Assembly: GCA_023428515.1 (NCBI GenBank)
Contig: JAEYXI010000171.1
Coordinates: 1 to 22,124 of the forward strand
Source of the DNA: Pseudomonadota bacterium
GTDB lineage: Bacteria > Pseudomonadota > Alphaproteobacteria > Rhizobiales > Rhizobiaceae
Reading direction: 5' to 3'
Length of the DNA stretch: 22,124 bases
Shown: positions 7,129 through 15,473 of the stretch, one piece after another
Numbering within the stretch: position 1 is the stretch's first letter
How the letters are laid out: every line of letters begins with the position of its first letter
Notes under the pieces: model-generated
The model's input: only the letters and a program-made list of their open reading frames with translations
Told to the model about the DNA's origin: nothing
Database searches by the model: none
Translations under genes and position numbers: made by a program

Positions 7129-8307
7129 GTGCCGGCGAAAGGGAGCCTGAAAATCGGGCTTGTGGGTACCGGCTTCATGGGCCGCACCCATTCCAATGCA
7201 TATCATCAGGTTCATCGCTTCTTTCCCCAGGAAGCCGGCGCGGAGCTGGTGGCCGTCTGCTCGCGCGACGAGGCAAAGGCACGCGATTTCGCCGCACAGT
7301 GGGGTTTTCGCTCGCACGAGACCGACTGGCGCGCGCTGATCGAGCGCGACGACATCGATCTCGTCGACATCGCCAGTCCTAACGACACGCACGCCGAAAT
7401 TGCCATCGCGGCCGCCCAGGCCGGCAAGATGGTGGCCTGCGAAAAGCCGCTCGGACGTACGCTTGCCGAATCGCGGCTCATGGCCGATGCGGTGGATGAC
7501 GCCGGCGTTGCCAACATGGTCTGGTACAACTACCGGCGCGTGCCGGCACTGACGCTCGCCAGGCAGATGATCGACGAAGGCCGGCTTGGCCGCATCTTCC
7601 ACAGCCGCTTCAAATTCCTGCAGGACTGGACCATGTCCGCCGACCTGCCGCAGGGCGGCGCCGGCACCTGGCGTCTCGATGCCGGCGTTTCCGGAAGCGG
7701 CGTCACCGGCGACCTGCTTGCGCACTGCATCGATGCGGCCCTCTGGCTCGTCGGTCCGGTTGCCGAGGTGTCCGGCACCTCCGAGATATTCATCCCGGAG
7801 CGCGTGCACGCCTTGAGCGGGAAGCGCGAAGCTGTCACCGCCGAGGACGCCAGCCTGTTTCTCGCCCGTTTCGCCAACGGTTCGCTCGCGACCTTCGAGG
7901 CGACCCGTTTCGCGCGCGGCCACAAGGCGCTTTTCACGCTGGAGATAAACGGCGAGCACGGCTCGATCGCATGGGACCTGCACGACCTGCACCGGCTGCA
8001 ATTCTTCAGCCACCGCGACGAGACCGCCTTTCGCGGCTGGCGCTCGATCCATGTGTCGGACGGCGATCACCCGTACATGAAGGCGTGGTGGGTGCCCGGC
8101 TTGCAGATCGGATACGAGCACACCTTCGTACATCAGGTCGCGGATTTCCTGGCCGGTCTTCGCACCGGCGAAAAGCGTGTTCCGGATTTTCGCGACGGGC
8201 TGGCCGCCGATGCAGTTGTGGACGCGGTGCTTCGCTCGGCACGGTCGCGGCGGTGGGAAACCGTCGAGGAGATGTCGGCGCCGGCCAGGCTGCAGGGTGT
8301 CGGTTAG
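7129..8307 (+). CDS. Gfo/Idh/MocA-family NAD(P)-dependent oxidoreductase
   Basis: This is a cytoplasmic sugar or cyclitol dehydrogenase-type enzyme, 392 residues. The N-terminal Rossmann fold shows GTGFMG (13-18), and the family's EKP motif is ACEKPLG (E105, K106, P107). The C-terminal domain carries the D-x3-H catalytic pair at GDLLAHCID (D195, H199). The GTG start at 7129 follows GGGAGGA (7118-7124) by 4 nt; no in-frame ATG is better placed. An ABC importer follows 88 nt downstream on the same strand, so the enzyme probably oxidises the imported sugar or polyol or a derivative. The family covers inositol, glucose-fructose and many sugar substrates, so specificity cannot be read. Confidence 0.9.
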   Translation: MPAKGSLKIGLVGTGFMGRTHSNAYHQVHRFFPQEAGAELVAVCSRDEAKARDFAAQWGFRSHETDWRALIERDDIDLVDIASPNDTHAEIAIAAAQAGKMVACEKPLGRTLAESRLMADAVDDAGVANMVWYNYRRVPALTLARQMIDEGRLGRIFHSRFKFLQDWTMSADLPQGGAGTWRLDAGVSGSGVTGDLLAHCIDAALWLVGPVAEVSGTSEIFIPERVHALSGKREAVTAEDASLFLARFANGSLATFEATRFARGHKALFTLEINGEHGSIAWDLHDLHRLQFFSHRDETAFRGWRSIHVSDGDHPYMKAWWVPGLQIGYEHTFVHQVADFLAGLRTGEKRVPDFRDGLAADAVVDAVLRSARSRRWETVEEMSAPARLQGVG

Positions 8308-8327
8308 GGGAGTTCGTGTCGCCGGCG

Positions 8328-8343
8328 GCGCTCGTCCGAGCGC
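8328..8343 (+). other. Short hairpin ahead of the second ABC operon
   Basis: GCGCTCG and CGAGCGC are perfect complements separated by TC, within the 88-nt gap between the oxidoreductase and the ATPase gene. A 2-nt loop is sterically tight, so the effective stem is shorter. No T-run follows. It may be a processing or stability element, or simply chance in GC-rich DNA. Confidence 0.25.
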
Positions 8344-8395
8344 GCGAGGCGATCAGGCTGCGGGCTGTCGGGCGCGGCCGGAATGGAGGAGGAGA

Positions 8396-9136
8396 ATGCC
8401 GTTATTGGAAGTGCGTGGCGTGTCGAAGAGCTTCGGCGCCATCCGGGCCCTGACCGATGTCAGCTTCAGCGTCGAGCCGGGGGAGGTCGTGGGCCTGATG
8501 GGCGACAACGGCGCCGGCAAGTCCACGATGGTCAAGCTGATCGCCGGCAACTTTCCGCCCAACGAGGGTGAACTGGTGGTGGATGGCCAGGCGTGCCATT
8601 TCTTCAAGCCCATCGAGGCGCGCGCCGAGGGCATCGAGGTCGTCTACCAGGATCTGGCGCTGGCCGACAATCTGACGGCCGCGCAGAACGTGTTCCTGGG
8701 CCGCGAGATCAAGAAGGGCGTCTGGCCTTTCCGCATCCTCGACAAGCAGGCGATGATCGATCGTTCGGCTGCGCTGTTCGCCGAGCTCAAATCGGAAACC
8801 CGGCCGCGCGATCTCGTGCGAAAAATGTCGGGTGGACAGCGCCAGGCGGTGGCGATCGCCCGTACCCGCCTCTCCAATGCCAAGCTGGTGCTGATGGACG
8901 AGCCGACTGCCGCCATCTCGGTCCGCCAGGTCGCCGAGGTGCTCGAGCTGATCCGGCGCATGAAGGCCCAGGGCGTCTCCGTCATGCTGATCAGCCATCG
9001 CATGCCCGATGTGTTCGCCGTTTGCGATCGCGTCATCGTCATGCGCCGCGGCACCAAGGTGGCGGACAAGGCCATAGCGTCGACGACGCCGGAAGAGATC
9101 ACCGGACTGATTACGGGAGCGATACGTGCAGCCTAG
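8396..9136 (+). CDS. Sugar ABC importer ATP-binding protein, single NBD (FrcA-like)
   Basis: This is a cytoplasmic ATPase of 246 residues with one nucleotide-binding domain. It has Walker A GDNGAGKST (36-44), Q-loop VVYQDLALADNLTAAQNVFLG, signature MSGGQ (144-148), Walker B LVLMDEPTAA (D168, E169), and the switch histidine LISH (H201). Its size and phrases such as GREIKK, VYQDLAL and RMPDVFAVCDR resemble the single-domain FrcA branch rather than tandem RbsA proteins. ATG 8396 sits in a purine-rich GGAGGAGGAG track, giving a strong ribosome site; longer in-frame starts would run back into the oxidoreductase gene. It overlaps the permease start by 11 nt, implying translational coupling. Confidence 0.93.
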   Translation: MPLLEVRGVSKSFGAIRALTDVSFSVEPGEVVGLMGDNGAGKSTMVKLIAGNFPPNEGELVVDGQACHFFKPIEARAEGIEVVYQDLALADNLTAAQNVFLGREIKKGVWPFRILDKQAMIDRSAALFAELKSETRPRDLVRKMSGGQRQAVAIARTRLSNAKLVLMDEPTAAISVRQVAEVLELIRRMKAQGVSVMLISHRMPDVFAVCDRVIVMRRGTKVADKAIASTTPEEITGLITGAIRAA

Positions 9137-10244
9137 CCTTGCCACACCGGCCGAGTCCGAAACCGTCGCCGCGAACCACGCCACACTGGACGAAGTGGTT
9201 GGCGTGCGCGAACAGACGCCGCTGCAGAAGCTGTTCCACGCCCAGTCCTTCTGGGTGGCGGTCGCGCTGCTCGCCCTCATGCTGGTGATGAGCTGGGTCG
9301 AGCCGACCTTCGGTTCGGCGGAGAATCTCGGCAACATCTCGCGAAACTTCGCGCCCTTCGGCATCATGGCACTGGGCATGACAGTGGTGCTGATCACCGG
9401 CGGCATCGACCTCTCGGTCGGCTCCATCATGGCGCTGGTCGCCATCGTGGCCGGCCTGTTCTTGACCTGGCATTATCCCTGGTACGTCGCTTTTTCCATG
9501 GGCATGCTCACCGGGCTCGCCTGCGGTGTGGTGAACGGCTTCTTCGTCGCCTATCTCGCCATGCCTTCCTTCGTGGTGACGCTCGGCATGATGTCGATTG
9601 CGCGCTCGCTTGCCGTGGTGTTCTCCGGCAACCAGATGCTCTACCAGATCGGGCCGGATGCACCGATCGTCAAGGCAATCGGGCAGGCCAAATGGCCGCT
9701 GCGCGAGCCGGCCGGCTGGGCGCCGCCATGGATGCCGGAATTCTCCTCGCATTTCTGGGTGCTGGTCGTGTTGGCACTGGCGGTCGGCTGGGTCTTCCAT
9801 TTCACCGCCTGGACAAGGCATCTCTTAGCGATTGGCGGCAACGAACAGGCGGCGCGGCTGACCGGTGTGCCGGTCGACTGGATCAAGTTCCAGGCCTATG
9901 TCTTCTCCGCCTTCACAGCGTCCCTCGCTGCAATCCTCCTGCTCGGTTACAACGGCTCCGCGCTCAACGCGCTTGGCACCGGCTACGAGCTTCGCGTCAT
10001 CGCCGCCACCGTCATCGGCGGCGCGAGCCTCATGGGCGGCTACGGCACGGCCTTCGGCGCTGTAGTGGGCGCGGCCTTTCTCGAGGTGATCCGCAATGCG
10101 CTGCTGATGGCCGGCATCGATTCCAACTGGCAGGGCGCTTTCGTCGGCGTGTTCATCATCGCGGCCGTGCTGCTCGGCATGCAGACCGGCGGGACGTCGC
10201 TGCGCATGCTGATGCAGCACTGGTTTCCAGTGCGGCGGCATTGA
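9126..10244 (+). CDS. Sugar ABC importer permease (FrcC/RbsC-like)
   Basis: This is an inner-membrane permease of 372 residues. A hydrophilic N-terminal extension of about 40 residues precedes eight to ten membrane helices. The hallmark LITGGIDLSVGSIMALVA is clear, as are GGNEQAARLTGVPVD (ATPase-contact loop) and VIAATVIGGASLMGGYGT near the C-terminus, all typical of this permease family. The GTG start lies inside the end of the ATPase gene with GGGAG (9115-9119) upstream. It works with the adjacent ATPase and the binding protein that follows. Confidence 0.92.
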   Translation: MQPSLATPAESETVAANHATLDEVVGVREQTPLQKLFHAQSFWVAVALLALMLVMSWVEPTFGSAENLGNISRNFAPFGIMALGMTVVLITGGIDLSVGSIMALVAIVAGLFLTWHYPWYVAFSMGMLTGLACGVVNGFFVAYLAMPSFVVTLGMMSIARSLAVVFSGNQMLYQIGPDAPIVKAIGQAKWPLREPAGWAPPWMPEFSSHFWVLVVLALAVGWVFHFTAWTRHLLAIGGNEQAARLTGVPVDWIKFQAYVFSAFTASLAAILLLGYNGSALNALGTGYELRVIAATVIGGASLMGGYGTAFGAVVGAAFLEVIRNALLMAGIDSNWQGAFVGVFIIAAVLLGMQTGGTSLRMLMQHWFPVRRH

Positions 10245-10390
10245 GAATTCCGTGGGTGAACGACCCGCGGCAAGTCGAACACGAAGTGGAGGAGTGTGAG
10301 GGAGAAGAAGTCCTTGAACGGCCCACCGGGCCATCGAGCAATGAAAGTCTGAAGACAATTAGTCAGAAACATTCAGGAGGAGCATACATC
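10245..10390 (+). other. Intercistronic leader before the binding-protein gene
   Basis: This 146-bp gap between permease and binding-protein genes holds two small inverted repeats: CGTGGGT/ACCCGCG with one wobble near 10250, and GGCCC-acc-GGGCC near 10320. It ends in a very strong AGGAGGAG (10375-10382), 8 nt before the ATG. Such gaps before periplasmic receptors often raise their expression. No separate promoter was identified with confidence. Confidence 0.35.
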
Positions 10391-11398
10391 ATGAAAAGAG
10401 TTCTTTTGAGCGCCGCCGCCTTGGCCTTCTCGGCGATGGCTGGCATGCAGGCCCATGCACAGGACAAGCCCGTCTTCGCGCTTGTGCCCAAGGCCATGGA
10501 CAACCCCTTCTACGATCAGGCGCTTGCCGGCTGCAAAAAGGCCGCCGAGGATTCTGGCAATGCCTTCGAATGCCAGTATATCGGCCCCGGCGCACATGGC
10601 GGCGGCGACGAGCAGGTGCAGATCGTGCAGGATCTCGTTGCCAAGCGCGTCGCCGGCATCGCGGTCTCGCCATCCAACGCGGTCGCGATCCTGCCGGCGC
10701 TGCAGGCGGCGAAGGAAGCCGGCATTCCGGTCATCACCTTCGATTCCGATGTGCTGCCCGAGAACAAGGACCTGCGCGTCGCCTATATCGGCACGCATAA
10801 TTACGAGATCGGCACCAACATCGCCAAGATCCTGCAGACGCTGAAGCCGAACGGCGGCGTTATCTGCATCCAGTCTGGCGGCGCGGCGGCAGCCAACCTC
10901 AACGAGCGCATGCAGGGCATCCGCGACGGCCTCTCCGGCAAGGAATCCGCCACTTCGCCCGGCGATCCGCTGACCGGCCAGAACGGCTGGACCGAGGCCG
11001 AGGGCTGCCCGCTCTACACTAATGACGACTTCCCGCTGGCGGCGCAGCAGTTCCAGGACCTGCTGACCAAGATGCCAAACCTCGACGCCTTCGCTGCAAC
11101 GGGCGGCTTCGCACAGTTCGTGCCGGACGCAAACCGCGCCGCCACCGAGCCCTTCAAGGACAAGATCGCCAAGAACGAGCTCGCGGTCGTCTATGCCGAC
11201 ACGCTGCCCACCCAGATCGACCAGATGAAGGAAGGCCTGTCGCAGGGCCAGGTCGGACAGCGGCCCTACGAGATGGGCTACAAGTCCATGATGGCGCTGA
11301 ACGACATCAAGGCCGGCAAGCCGGCGCCGCAGGACCCGACCTATACGGGCCTCGACGTCTGCACGCCGGCGAATGCGGACACTTGCATCGCCAAGTAG
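10391..11398 (+). CDS. Periplasmic sugar-binding protein of the second ABC importer
   Basis: This is the substrate receptor, 335 residues. A Sec signal peptide covers residues 1-23 (MQAHA then QDKPVFALVPK). The mature protein has the Peripla_BP_4 (ribose-binding) pattern: a first strand followed by AMDNPFYDQALAGCKKAAED, then VQIVQDLVAKRVAGIAVSPSN, then AAKEAGIPVITFDSD. It contains several cysteines, including two near the C-terminus (VCTPANADTC) that could form a disulfide in the periplasm. The gene comes last in its operon, after ATPase and permease, and has a strong ribosome site. A 14-bp hairpin follows the stop. The ligand is unknown; it does not look like a close FrcB homologue. Confidence 0.92.
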   Translation: MKRVLLSAAALAFSAMAGMQAHAQDKPVFALVPKAMDNPFYDQALAGCKKAAEDSGNAFECQYIGPGAHGGGDEQVQIVQDLVAKRVAGIAVSPSNAVAILPALQAAKEAGIPVITFDSDVLPENKDLRVAYIGTHNYEIGTNIAKILQTLKPNGGVICIQSGGAAAANLNERMQGIRDGLSGKESATSPGDPLTGQNGWTEAEGCPLYTNDDFPLAAQQFQDLLTKMPNLDAFAATGGFAQFVPDANRAATEPFKDKIAKNELAVVYADTLPTQIDQMKEGLSQGQVGQRPYEMGYKSMMALNDIKAGKPAPQDPTYTGLDVCTPANADTCIAK

Positions 11399-11415
11399 CT
11401 GGGCAGAACCGAACA

Positions 11416-11447
11416 AGGTCGAGGCGGAACACCTTCCGCCTCGACCT
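11416..11447 (+). terminator. 14-bp hairpin closing the second ABC operon
   Basis: AGGTCGAGGCGGAA (11416-11429) pairs perfectly with TTCCGCCTCGACCT (11434-11447) around a CACC loop, beginning 17 nt after the binding-protein stop. A T-run is absent, as is common in GC-rich alphaproteobacteria. It is best read as a terminator or 3'-end stabiliser between this operon and the next regulator. Confidence 0.7.
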
Positions 11448-11505
11448 CCTGGATCGGCGGTCCGGACAGATCGCGTCGGGTTCGTCCGCGTAACCGGATG
11501 AGGAC

Positions 11506-12180
11506 ATGGACATCGAAACCCTGCCGCTCAAACGCGGCGTCGCGCTGAGCGAACAGGTCTACCAGGTTGTCCGCGGGCTGATCGTCAGCGGCCGCATGCG
11601 GCCGGGCGAGGCGGTGATCGAGGCGACGCTGGCGGCTCGTCTGGGCGTATCGCGCACGCCGGTGCGCGAGGCGTTGAAACGCCTCAGCGACGAAGGGCTG
11701 ATCGATGTGTTTGCCCAGAGCGGCACTTTCATCGCGCCGATCAGCCGGAAGGCGTTGGAGGAAGCCTACATCATCCGGACGGCGCTGGAAGCGGAAAGCG
11801 TTTCGCGCGCCGCTGGCCGCCTGACCGATGCGGACTCCGAGGCGTTCGCCGACAACATAGCCGCCCACGAACGCGCGATCGGCCGGCGGCATTTCGCCGA
11901 GGCGATCCGGCTCGACGATACTTTTCACCGTATGATCGCCGAGGTGAACGATCTGCACATGCTGTGGCGCGCCGTCGACGTTTCCAAGGCGCAGATGGAT
12001 CGTGGCCGGCACCTGGCGATCCCGGAACCCGGCATGGGAGCCGCGACGATCCGCCAGCACAAGCAAATCCTGGAAGCCATGCTGGCGGGAGACGCCGATC
12101 GCGCCGCGCGGCACATGCGTGAGCATCTGGCGACCTCGCTGCGGAACACCCTCGAAACCGCTGTGGATTCGATCGCCTGA
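11506..12180 (+). CDS. GntR-family regulator with FCD domain
   Basis: This is a ligand-responsive DNA-binding regulator, 224 residues. The winged helix-turn-helix is at about 12-80, with LGVSRTPVREALKRL as the recognition region and a GLIDVFAQSGTFI wing. The FCD domain spans about 85-210, with metal-site candidates D137/D138, H141, H185 and H207. It lies just downstream of the second ABC importer and is the likely regulator of the oxidoreductase/ABC genes. No symmetric operator is visible in its own leader. The ribosome site (GAGG, only 2 nt from the ATG) is poorly spaced, but no better in-frame start exists because a stop lies close upstream. The effector is unknown. Confidence 0.9.
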   Translation: MDIETLPLKRGVALSEQVYQVVRGLIVSGRMRPGEAVIEATLAARLGVSRTPVREALKRLSDEGLIDVFAQSGTFIAPISRKALEEAYIIRTALEAESVSRAAGRLTDADSEAFADNIAAHERAIGRRHFAEAIRLDDTFHRMIAEVNDLHMLWRAVDVSKAQMDRGRHLAIPEPGMGAATIRQHKQILEAMLAGDADRAARHMREHLATSLRNTLETAVDSIA

Positions 12181-12365
12181 ACATGGGTCTGCGCATCGGG
12201 CTGAAGCCGGAGGACCCCGCGCCAGAGGGGGATGGGCATGGTCGAGGCCTTCCACCACGGCTGACGGTGCAGCCGAACGCAGTTCTTCACGCGATTTGCG
12301 GATCGGACATCAAATCTGAAGCCTTTGCGGTTGAGGCGGAGCTCCCGCGCGGGTAAGCAGGTATA

Positions 12366-13658
12366 ATGACGACCGCAGACATCCTTCGGCCGCTCGCGCT
12401 GACTGCAAGCCTACTCGCCCGCTTCTGGCCGCAGCTTCTGCTCATCGGTGCTCTTGGATACGTCGCGCGCGACCTCCTTCTGGAGGCTGCCGTCGCCGTC
12501 GGGCTGCGCTACCCGCTCGGCGGCATGGTCGTTCTATCTCTGGTCGTGCTGACGAAGCTGCTGGTCGTGGTGATGATGTTCGCTGCGCTGCGCCCCGGCC
12601 TGCCCGCCCTGCAATCGCTCCGGCAGGATGCCAGGAGCGATGATGTCCCGGCGCCACGGCGGCAAGATGCGGATCGCACGCTGGCAGTGACGGCCGCAGT
12701 CATCCTGCCTTTCTTCGCCTATTACGCCGCATGGGGTTTCCTCGGCGATACGGTGCGTGAGTATTCGCGGCTGGCGCTCGATCGCGTCGAGTTCGGCGAA
12801 AGACTCCAGATATTCGAACTCCTTCGCTCGCGCGGCCTGATAGCCGCGATCCTCGCATGCTGGGTGATCCGCTGGCTCGCGAAACGAATGACAGAACGGT
12901 CAGACGCGCCCTGGTGGCGGTTGCTGGTCGTGGCTGCGGATGCGAGTTGGATATTCATAGGCCTTTTCGCGCTCGACAAGTGGAAGGACGACTTGATTAC
13001 CTGGTTTGGCGCGGGCGCGTTGCTTGGGCAGCTGAGCATGGGCGGCGGCTCGATGCTGTCGATGGCCGCCCATGCGGCGGCCGACTTCGTGCCGATGGAG
13101 TTTCGCGAGGTAGGCGCATTCGAGCAGGTTCGCAACCTCTTCTTCTATGCGCTTCTGCCGATGGTCTGGCTGGCGATGGCGGCCATCATCAACGGCTACG
13201 ATCTGTCGGCAGCGCCGGCCTCCGTGCCGGCTGCTCCGTCCCGCGCCTCGACCTGGCGAAAATGGTTCCACGACTTCGCCTTGCACTTTCTCGGCGGCTA
13301 CCGGTCGCGCTACCGGCCCGTCTGGGCTTGCCTGACGCTGACGCTCGGTGCCGGGCTCGGCACGCTTCTCACTTTTATCGTCACCTATCGCGCAATAGGC
13401 TGGCTCGGCATCTGGCTCTGGTACTGGGCGACGCGGACGCTCGGCCCCTACGAGATCGACACCTGGCAGACCCTCGCAGGTATCATGAGCATCTTCATCG
13501 GCAACCCGAGCGACATTGACGGGGGCATCCTGCTCGACGCGGTACGCATAGCGCTCCTCGCGGCCGTCCTCGAACACGCCGTATCGACCGGGCGCGACGC
13601 GCAGGCCGCGTCAGCCTCTACTCGAACAGCAGCACCTCCGGCGACGCCCCGGCCATAG
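12366..13658 (+). CDS. Polytopic membrane protein of unknown function
   Basis: I do not recognise the family. The 430-residue product has about eight or nine hydrophobic helices (near 18-38, 52-76, 105-127, 157-174, 187-204, 257-277, 319-341, 343-357, 387-404). A charged cytoplasmic-type loop lies around 85-104 and a long amphipathic region around 205-250. No transporter, protease or enzyme signature was found. The C-terminal tail is low-complexity Ala/Thr/Pro. Upstream lies a 185-bp gap with no gene; the ribosome site (AAGCAGG) is modest. The gene converges on and overlaps by 41 nt the last gene of a minus-strand chain of three anchored proteins, which may be functional partners. Reality of the gene is supported by sustained hydrophobic segments over its whole length. 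Confidence 0.65.
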   Translation: MTTADILRPLALTASLLARFWPQLLLIGALGYVARDLLLEAAVAVGLRYPLGGMVVLSLVVLTKLLVVVMMFAALRPGLPALQSLRQDARSDDVPAPRRQDADRTLAVTAAVILPFFAYYAAWGFLGDTVREYSRLALDRVEFGERLQIFELLRSRGLIAAILACWVIRWLAKRMTERSDAPWWRLLVVAADASWIFIGLFALDKWKDDLITWFGAGALLGQLSMGGGSMLSMAAHAAADFVPMEFREVGAFEQVRNLFFYALLPMVWLAMAAIINGYDLSAAPASVPAAPSRASTWRKWFHDFALHFLGGYRSRYRPVWACLTLTLGAGLGTLLTFIVTYRAIGWLGIWLWYWATRTLGPYEIDTWQTLAGIMSIFIGNPSDIDGGILLDAVRIALLAAVLEHAVSTGRDAQAASASTRTAAPPATPRP

Positions 13659-14163
13659 AGATTGAAAGCTGCAGGTCTTGTACGTCCTGCGGAACGACGA
13701 AGCTTTCGGCCATCGCGATCGTTCCACCCGCAGTGCCGTCTACGAAATTACCGCAACTCGGCTTTTCCGCCGCGTCGGGCCGTGCCTCGCGCACTATGGA
13801 TGCGGACAGGAAGACGGGCTGCCAGCGACGGCCTTGGTCGTCGGAAAGTGCGACGTTGCAGGGGATGCTCTCCCGCAGGCGCGCCGGATCTTCCACGACG
13901 GCCTCGAACTCGGCGAGGACCACGGCGGAACCCGCCACGGTGCCAGGCAATCGGCTTAGTGCGGTGAGCCGCCAGCCTGCTCCCGCATGATCTTGCGTGG
14001 CCCCGCTTGGGACGATGATCGGTTTGCTCGTCGCGGCGCGCAGCAGGTCGAGGAGGCCATTCCCCGAACTGATCAGGATGGTCGCCGGCAAGACGACCGC
14101 CAGCAGCGCCAGGCTGATCCAGTAGTTGCGGCGCTCGCGGGTCGATACCGTGGCTGCCATCAT
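13618..14163 (-). CDS. Membrane-anchored hypothetical protein, third of three (DUF4352-like pattern)
   Basis: This is an unrecognised 181-residue protein with one N-terminal membrane helix (about residues 15-33) after a basic segment, so the bulk is probably periplasmic. The rest is predicted beta-rich. It has a WRLTALSR strand, an AEFEAVVED strand, a DDQGRRWQPVF turn and an ESFVVPQDVQDLQLSIS end. These echo the strand order of the two upstream proteins and of DUF4352-like immunoglobulin-type domains. ATG 14163 overlaps the TGA of the preceding gene (ATGA), indicating translational coupling; an in-frame GTG 18 nt earlier is possible but less attractive. The 3' end overlaps the convergent membrane-protein gene. 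Confidence 0.65.
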   Translation of the reverse strand: MMAATVSTRERRNYWISLALLAVVLPATILISSGNGLLDLLRAATSKPIIVPSGATQDHAGAGWRLTALSRLPGTVAGSAVVLAEFEAVVEDPARLRESIPCNVALSDDQGRRWQPVFLSASIVREARPDAAEKPSCGNFVDGTAGGTIAMAESFVVPQDVQDLQLSISMAGASPEVLLFE

Positions 14164-14753
14164 CTGGTCTCCAGTGTCCACGGCAGGGTACGATTGCCGC
14201 GCCCCAGCACGACGGCCGGTTTGATCTCTTCCGGCTGGATCCCTGTCATCTCGATCGCCGCTTCTTCCAGGAGAGGCGTGTAGGCCGAGCGGCTGACCAG
14301 CAGCTTTGCGCCGGAGAGTTCTTTTTCCGGCACCTCGAAAGCCATGAGGATCGGCCTGACGATGCCCGGCTCCAGCCCCTCATTTCCCAATATGCCCGGC
14401 ATGACGGAAAAACGCTGGCTCATGGCATAGCGCAAGCCGCTCGGCCCAAGCCACGCGGCGGAGGTGAGCGCGAGGCTTTCGTGCTTGGCTTGGGCAGCGG
14501 CCTCGACGATCACCCACACCCCTGATGTGGTGTAGGTGCGGGTGCTGCTGAAGTTGCTTGTCGTCACCTCCCGCGCGAGGTGAACATTGGCGATACCGAT
14601 GGCGAAGGCGTCGGTGTCGAGCCGTTTTCCCTGTATGCCGGCGACCGGGATAGGCGAGGTGATTTCGCTGTAGAGAGGCGTCGTGCGTTGCATGCCGTAT
14701 AGCAGCGCCGCCGCCAGCAGCACGGCGGCGAGACTCTTGATGCCGGAATTCAT
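14160..14753 (-). CDS. Membrane-anchored hypothetical protein, second of three
   Basis: This is an unrecognised 197-residue protein. A hydrophobic segment at about residues 5-20 acts as signal anchor or signal peptide and is followed by a beta-rich domain. Readable elements are FAIGIANVHLAREV, a WVIVEAAAQAKHES strand pair, SAAWLGPSGLRYAMSQRF, and the terminal MAFEVPEKELSGAKLLVSR block. The last resembles the F-x-VP...L-x-L-x-VS ending of DUF4352-like domains. It starts at ATG 14753, overlapping the TGA of the first gene by 4 nt, and ends overlapping the third gene by 4 nt. The three therefore form a tightly coupled unit. Function is unknown. Confidence 0.68.
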   Translation of the reverse strand: MNSGIKSLAAVLLAAALLYGMQRTTPLYSEITSPIPVAGIQGKRLDTDAFAIGIANVHLAREVTTSNFSSTRTYTTSGVWVIVEAAAQAKHESLALTSAAWLGPSGLRYAMSQRFSVMPGILGNEGLEPGIVRPILMAFEVPEKELSGAKLLVSRSAYTPLLEEAAIEMTGIQPEEIKPAVVLGRGNRTLPWTLETR

Positions 14754-15346
14754 CGCGCTGCCTCGGCCGTGCCGACAGCAACGGGCAAGACCACCTTCGC
14801 GACGGGTTCGCGGTCGAACCAGCTCGATGCGCCATAGAGATTGTCGCGACGCTTGTAGATATGGCTGCCGACGAGGAGCCGCAAGTCATCTGGCGGAGGC
14901 GATGCGGTGGGCCACTCCCAGGCGGCGATCAGCCTTTCGGGCATGCCTGGATGGAGAGGACCCGCTATCGCCCGATCGCGGGCAAGGTAGATCGTCGGGT
15001 CCTGCAAATCGGCAACGGGCGGATCGATGGAAAGCAGGTTTGATGAGGCGAAACTGCTTGCCGCCGCCCGGTTCTCAAGGTCGAATTCGACCGTCAGGAA
15101 CGTTTTCGGCTCCGGAGGCTCGACGCCGGTCGGCGGCACCGGACCGGTCCGCGCCGCGCGAAAGGTGATCATCCATCGCCCGGTATCGATGGGTTCGCCG
15201 ATTTCCGCGACGTGCAGCGGTGCCGGATGGGCGGCTTCGTAAACCGCCATGGCGAACGACATCGCGCTTGCCGCCACTCCGCCGATACCGGCTGCAAGAA
15301 CGGTGAGCACACGCCGTCGCATTCCAGTTAGCCGCTCGGCAGCCAT
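14750..15346 (-). CDS. Membrane-anchored hypothetical protein, first of three
   Basis: This is an unrecognised 198-residue protein that opens the minus-strand trio. A basic N-terminus (GMRRR) precedes a membrane helix at about 13-36, placing the remainder outside the cytoplasm. The domain shows WMITFRAAR, FLTVEFDLENRAAASSF, then LHPGMPERLIAAWEWP and LRLLVGSHIY. This is the same architecture as the next two genes, consistent with old tandem duplication. An AAGGAGG (complement of 15351-15357) lies 4 nt before the ATG, the best ribosome site of the three. It is probably the first gene of the operon, served by a promoter in the 127-bp gap before it. Confidence 0.7.
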   Translation of the reverse strand: MAAERLTGMRRRVLTVLAAGIGGVAASAMSFAMAVYEAAHPAPLHVAEIGEPIDTGRWMITFRAARTGPVPPTGVEPPEPKTFLTVEFDLENRAAASSFASSNLLSIDPPVADLQDPTIYLARDRAIAGPLHPGMPERLIAAWEWPTASPPPDDLRLLVGSHIYKRRDNLYGASSWFDREPVAKVVLPVAVGTAEAAR

Positions 15347-15402
15347 GATTCCTCCTTCGCATCCCTGATGCGGTACAACCGGTGCGGGAGTCTAGCGTGA
15401 AG

Positions 15403-15429
15403 ATTCCGTCGCGGCGGTCACATTCCGTC
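15403..15429. repeat. Direct repeat ATTCCGTC x2 upstream of the anchored-protein trio
   Basis: ATTCCGTC occurs at 15403-15410 and again at 15422-15429, a 19-bp period, in the gap upstream of the first minus-strand anchored-protein gene (as GACGGAAT in its own orientation). Two same-face repeats about two helical turns apart could bind a dimeric regulator. This is speculative given the short length. Confidence 0.3.
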
Positions 15430-15473
15430 ACGATGCGAAACATCGGACTGACGGACCCGTAAAACGTAGCTGG

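Noticed and set aside
12362..12367. Perfect TATAAT at the start of the polytopic membrane gene
   Set aside because: It overlaps the ATG itself, so it cannot be the -10 for that start, and no -35 is suitably placed.
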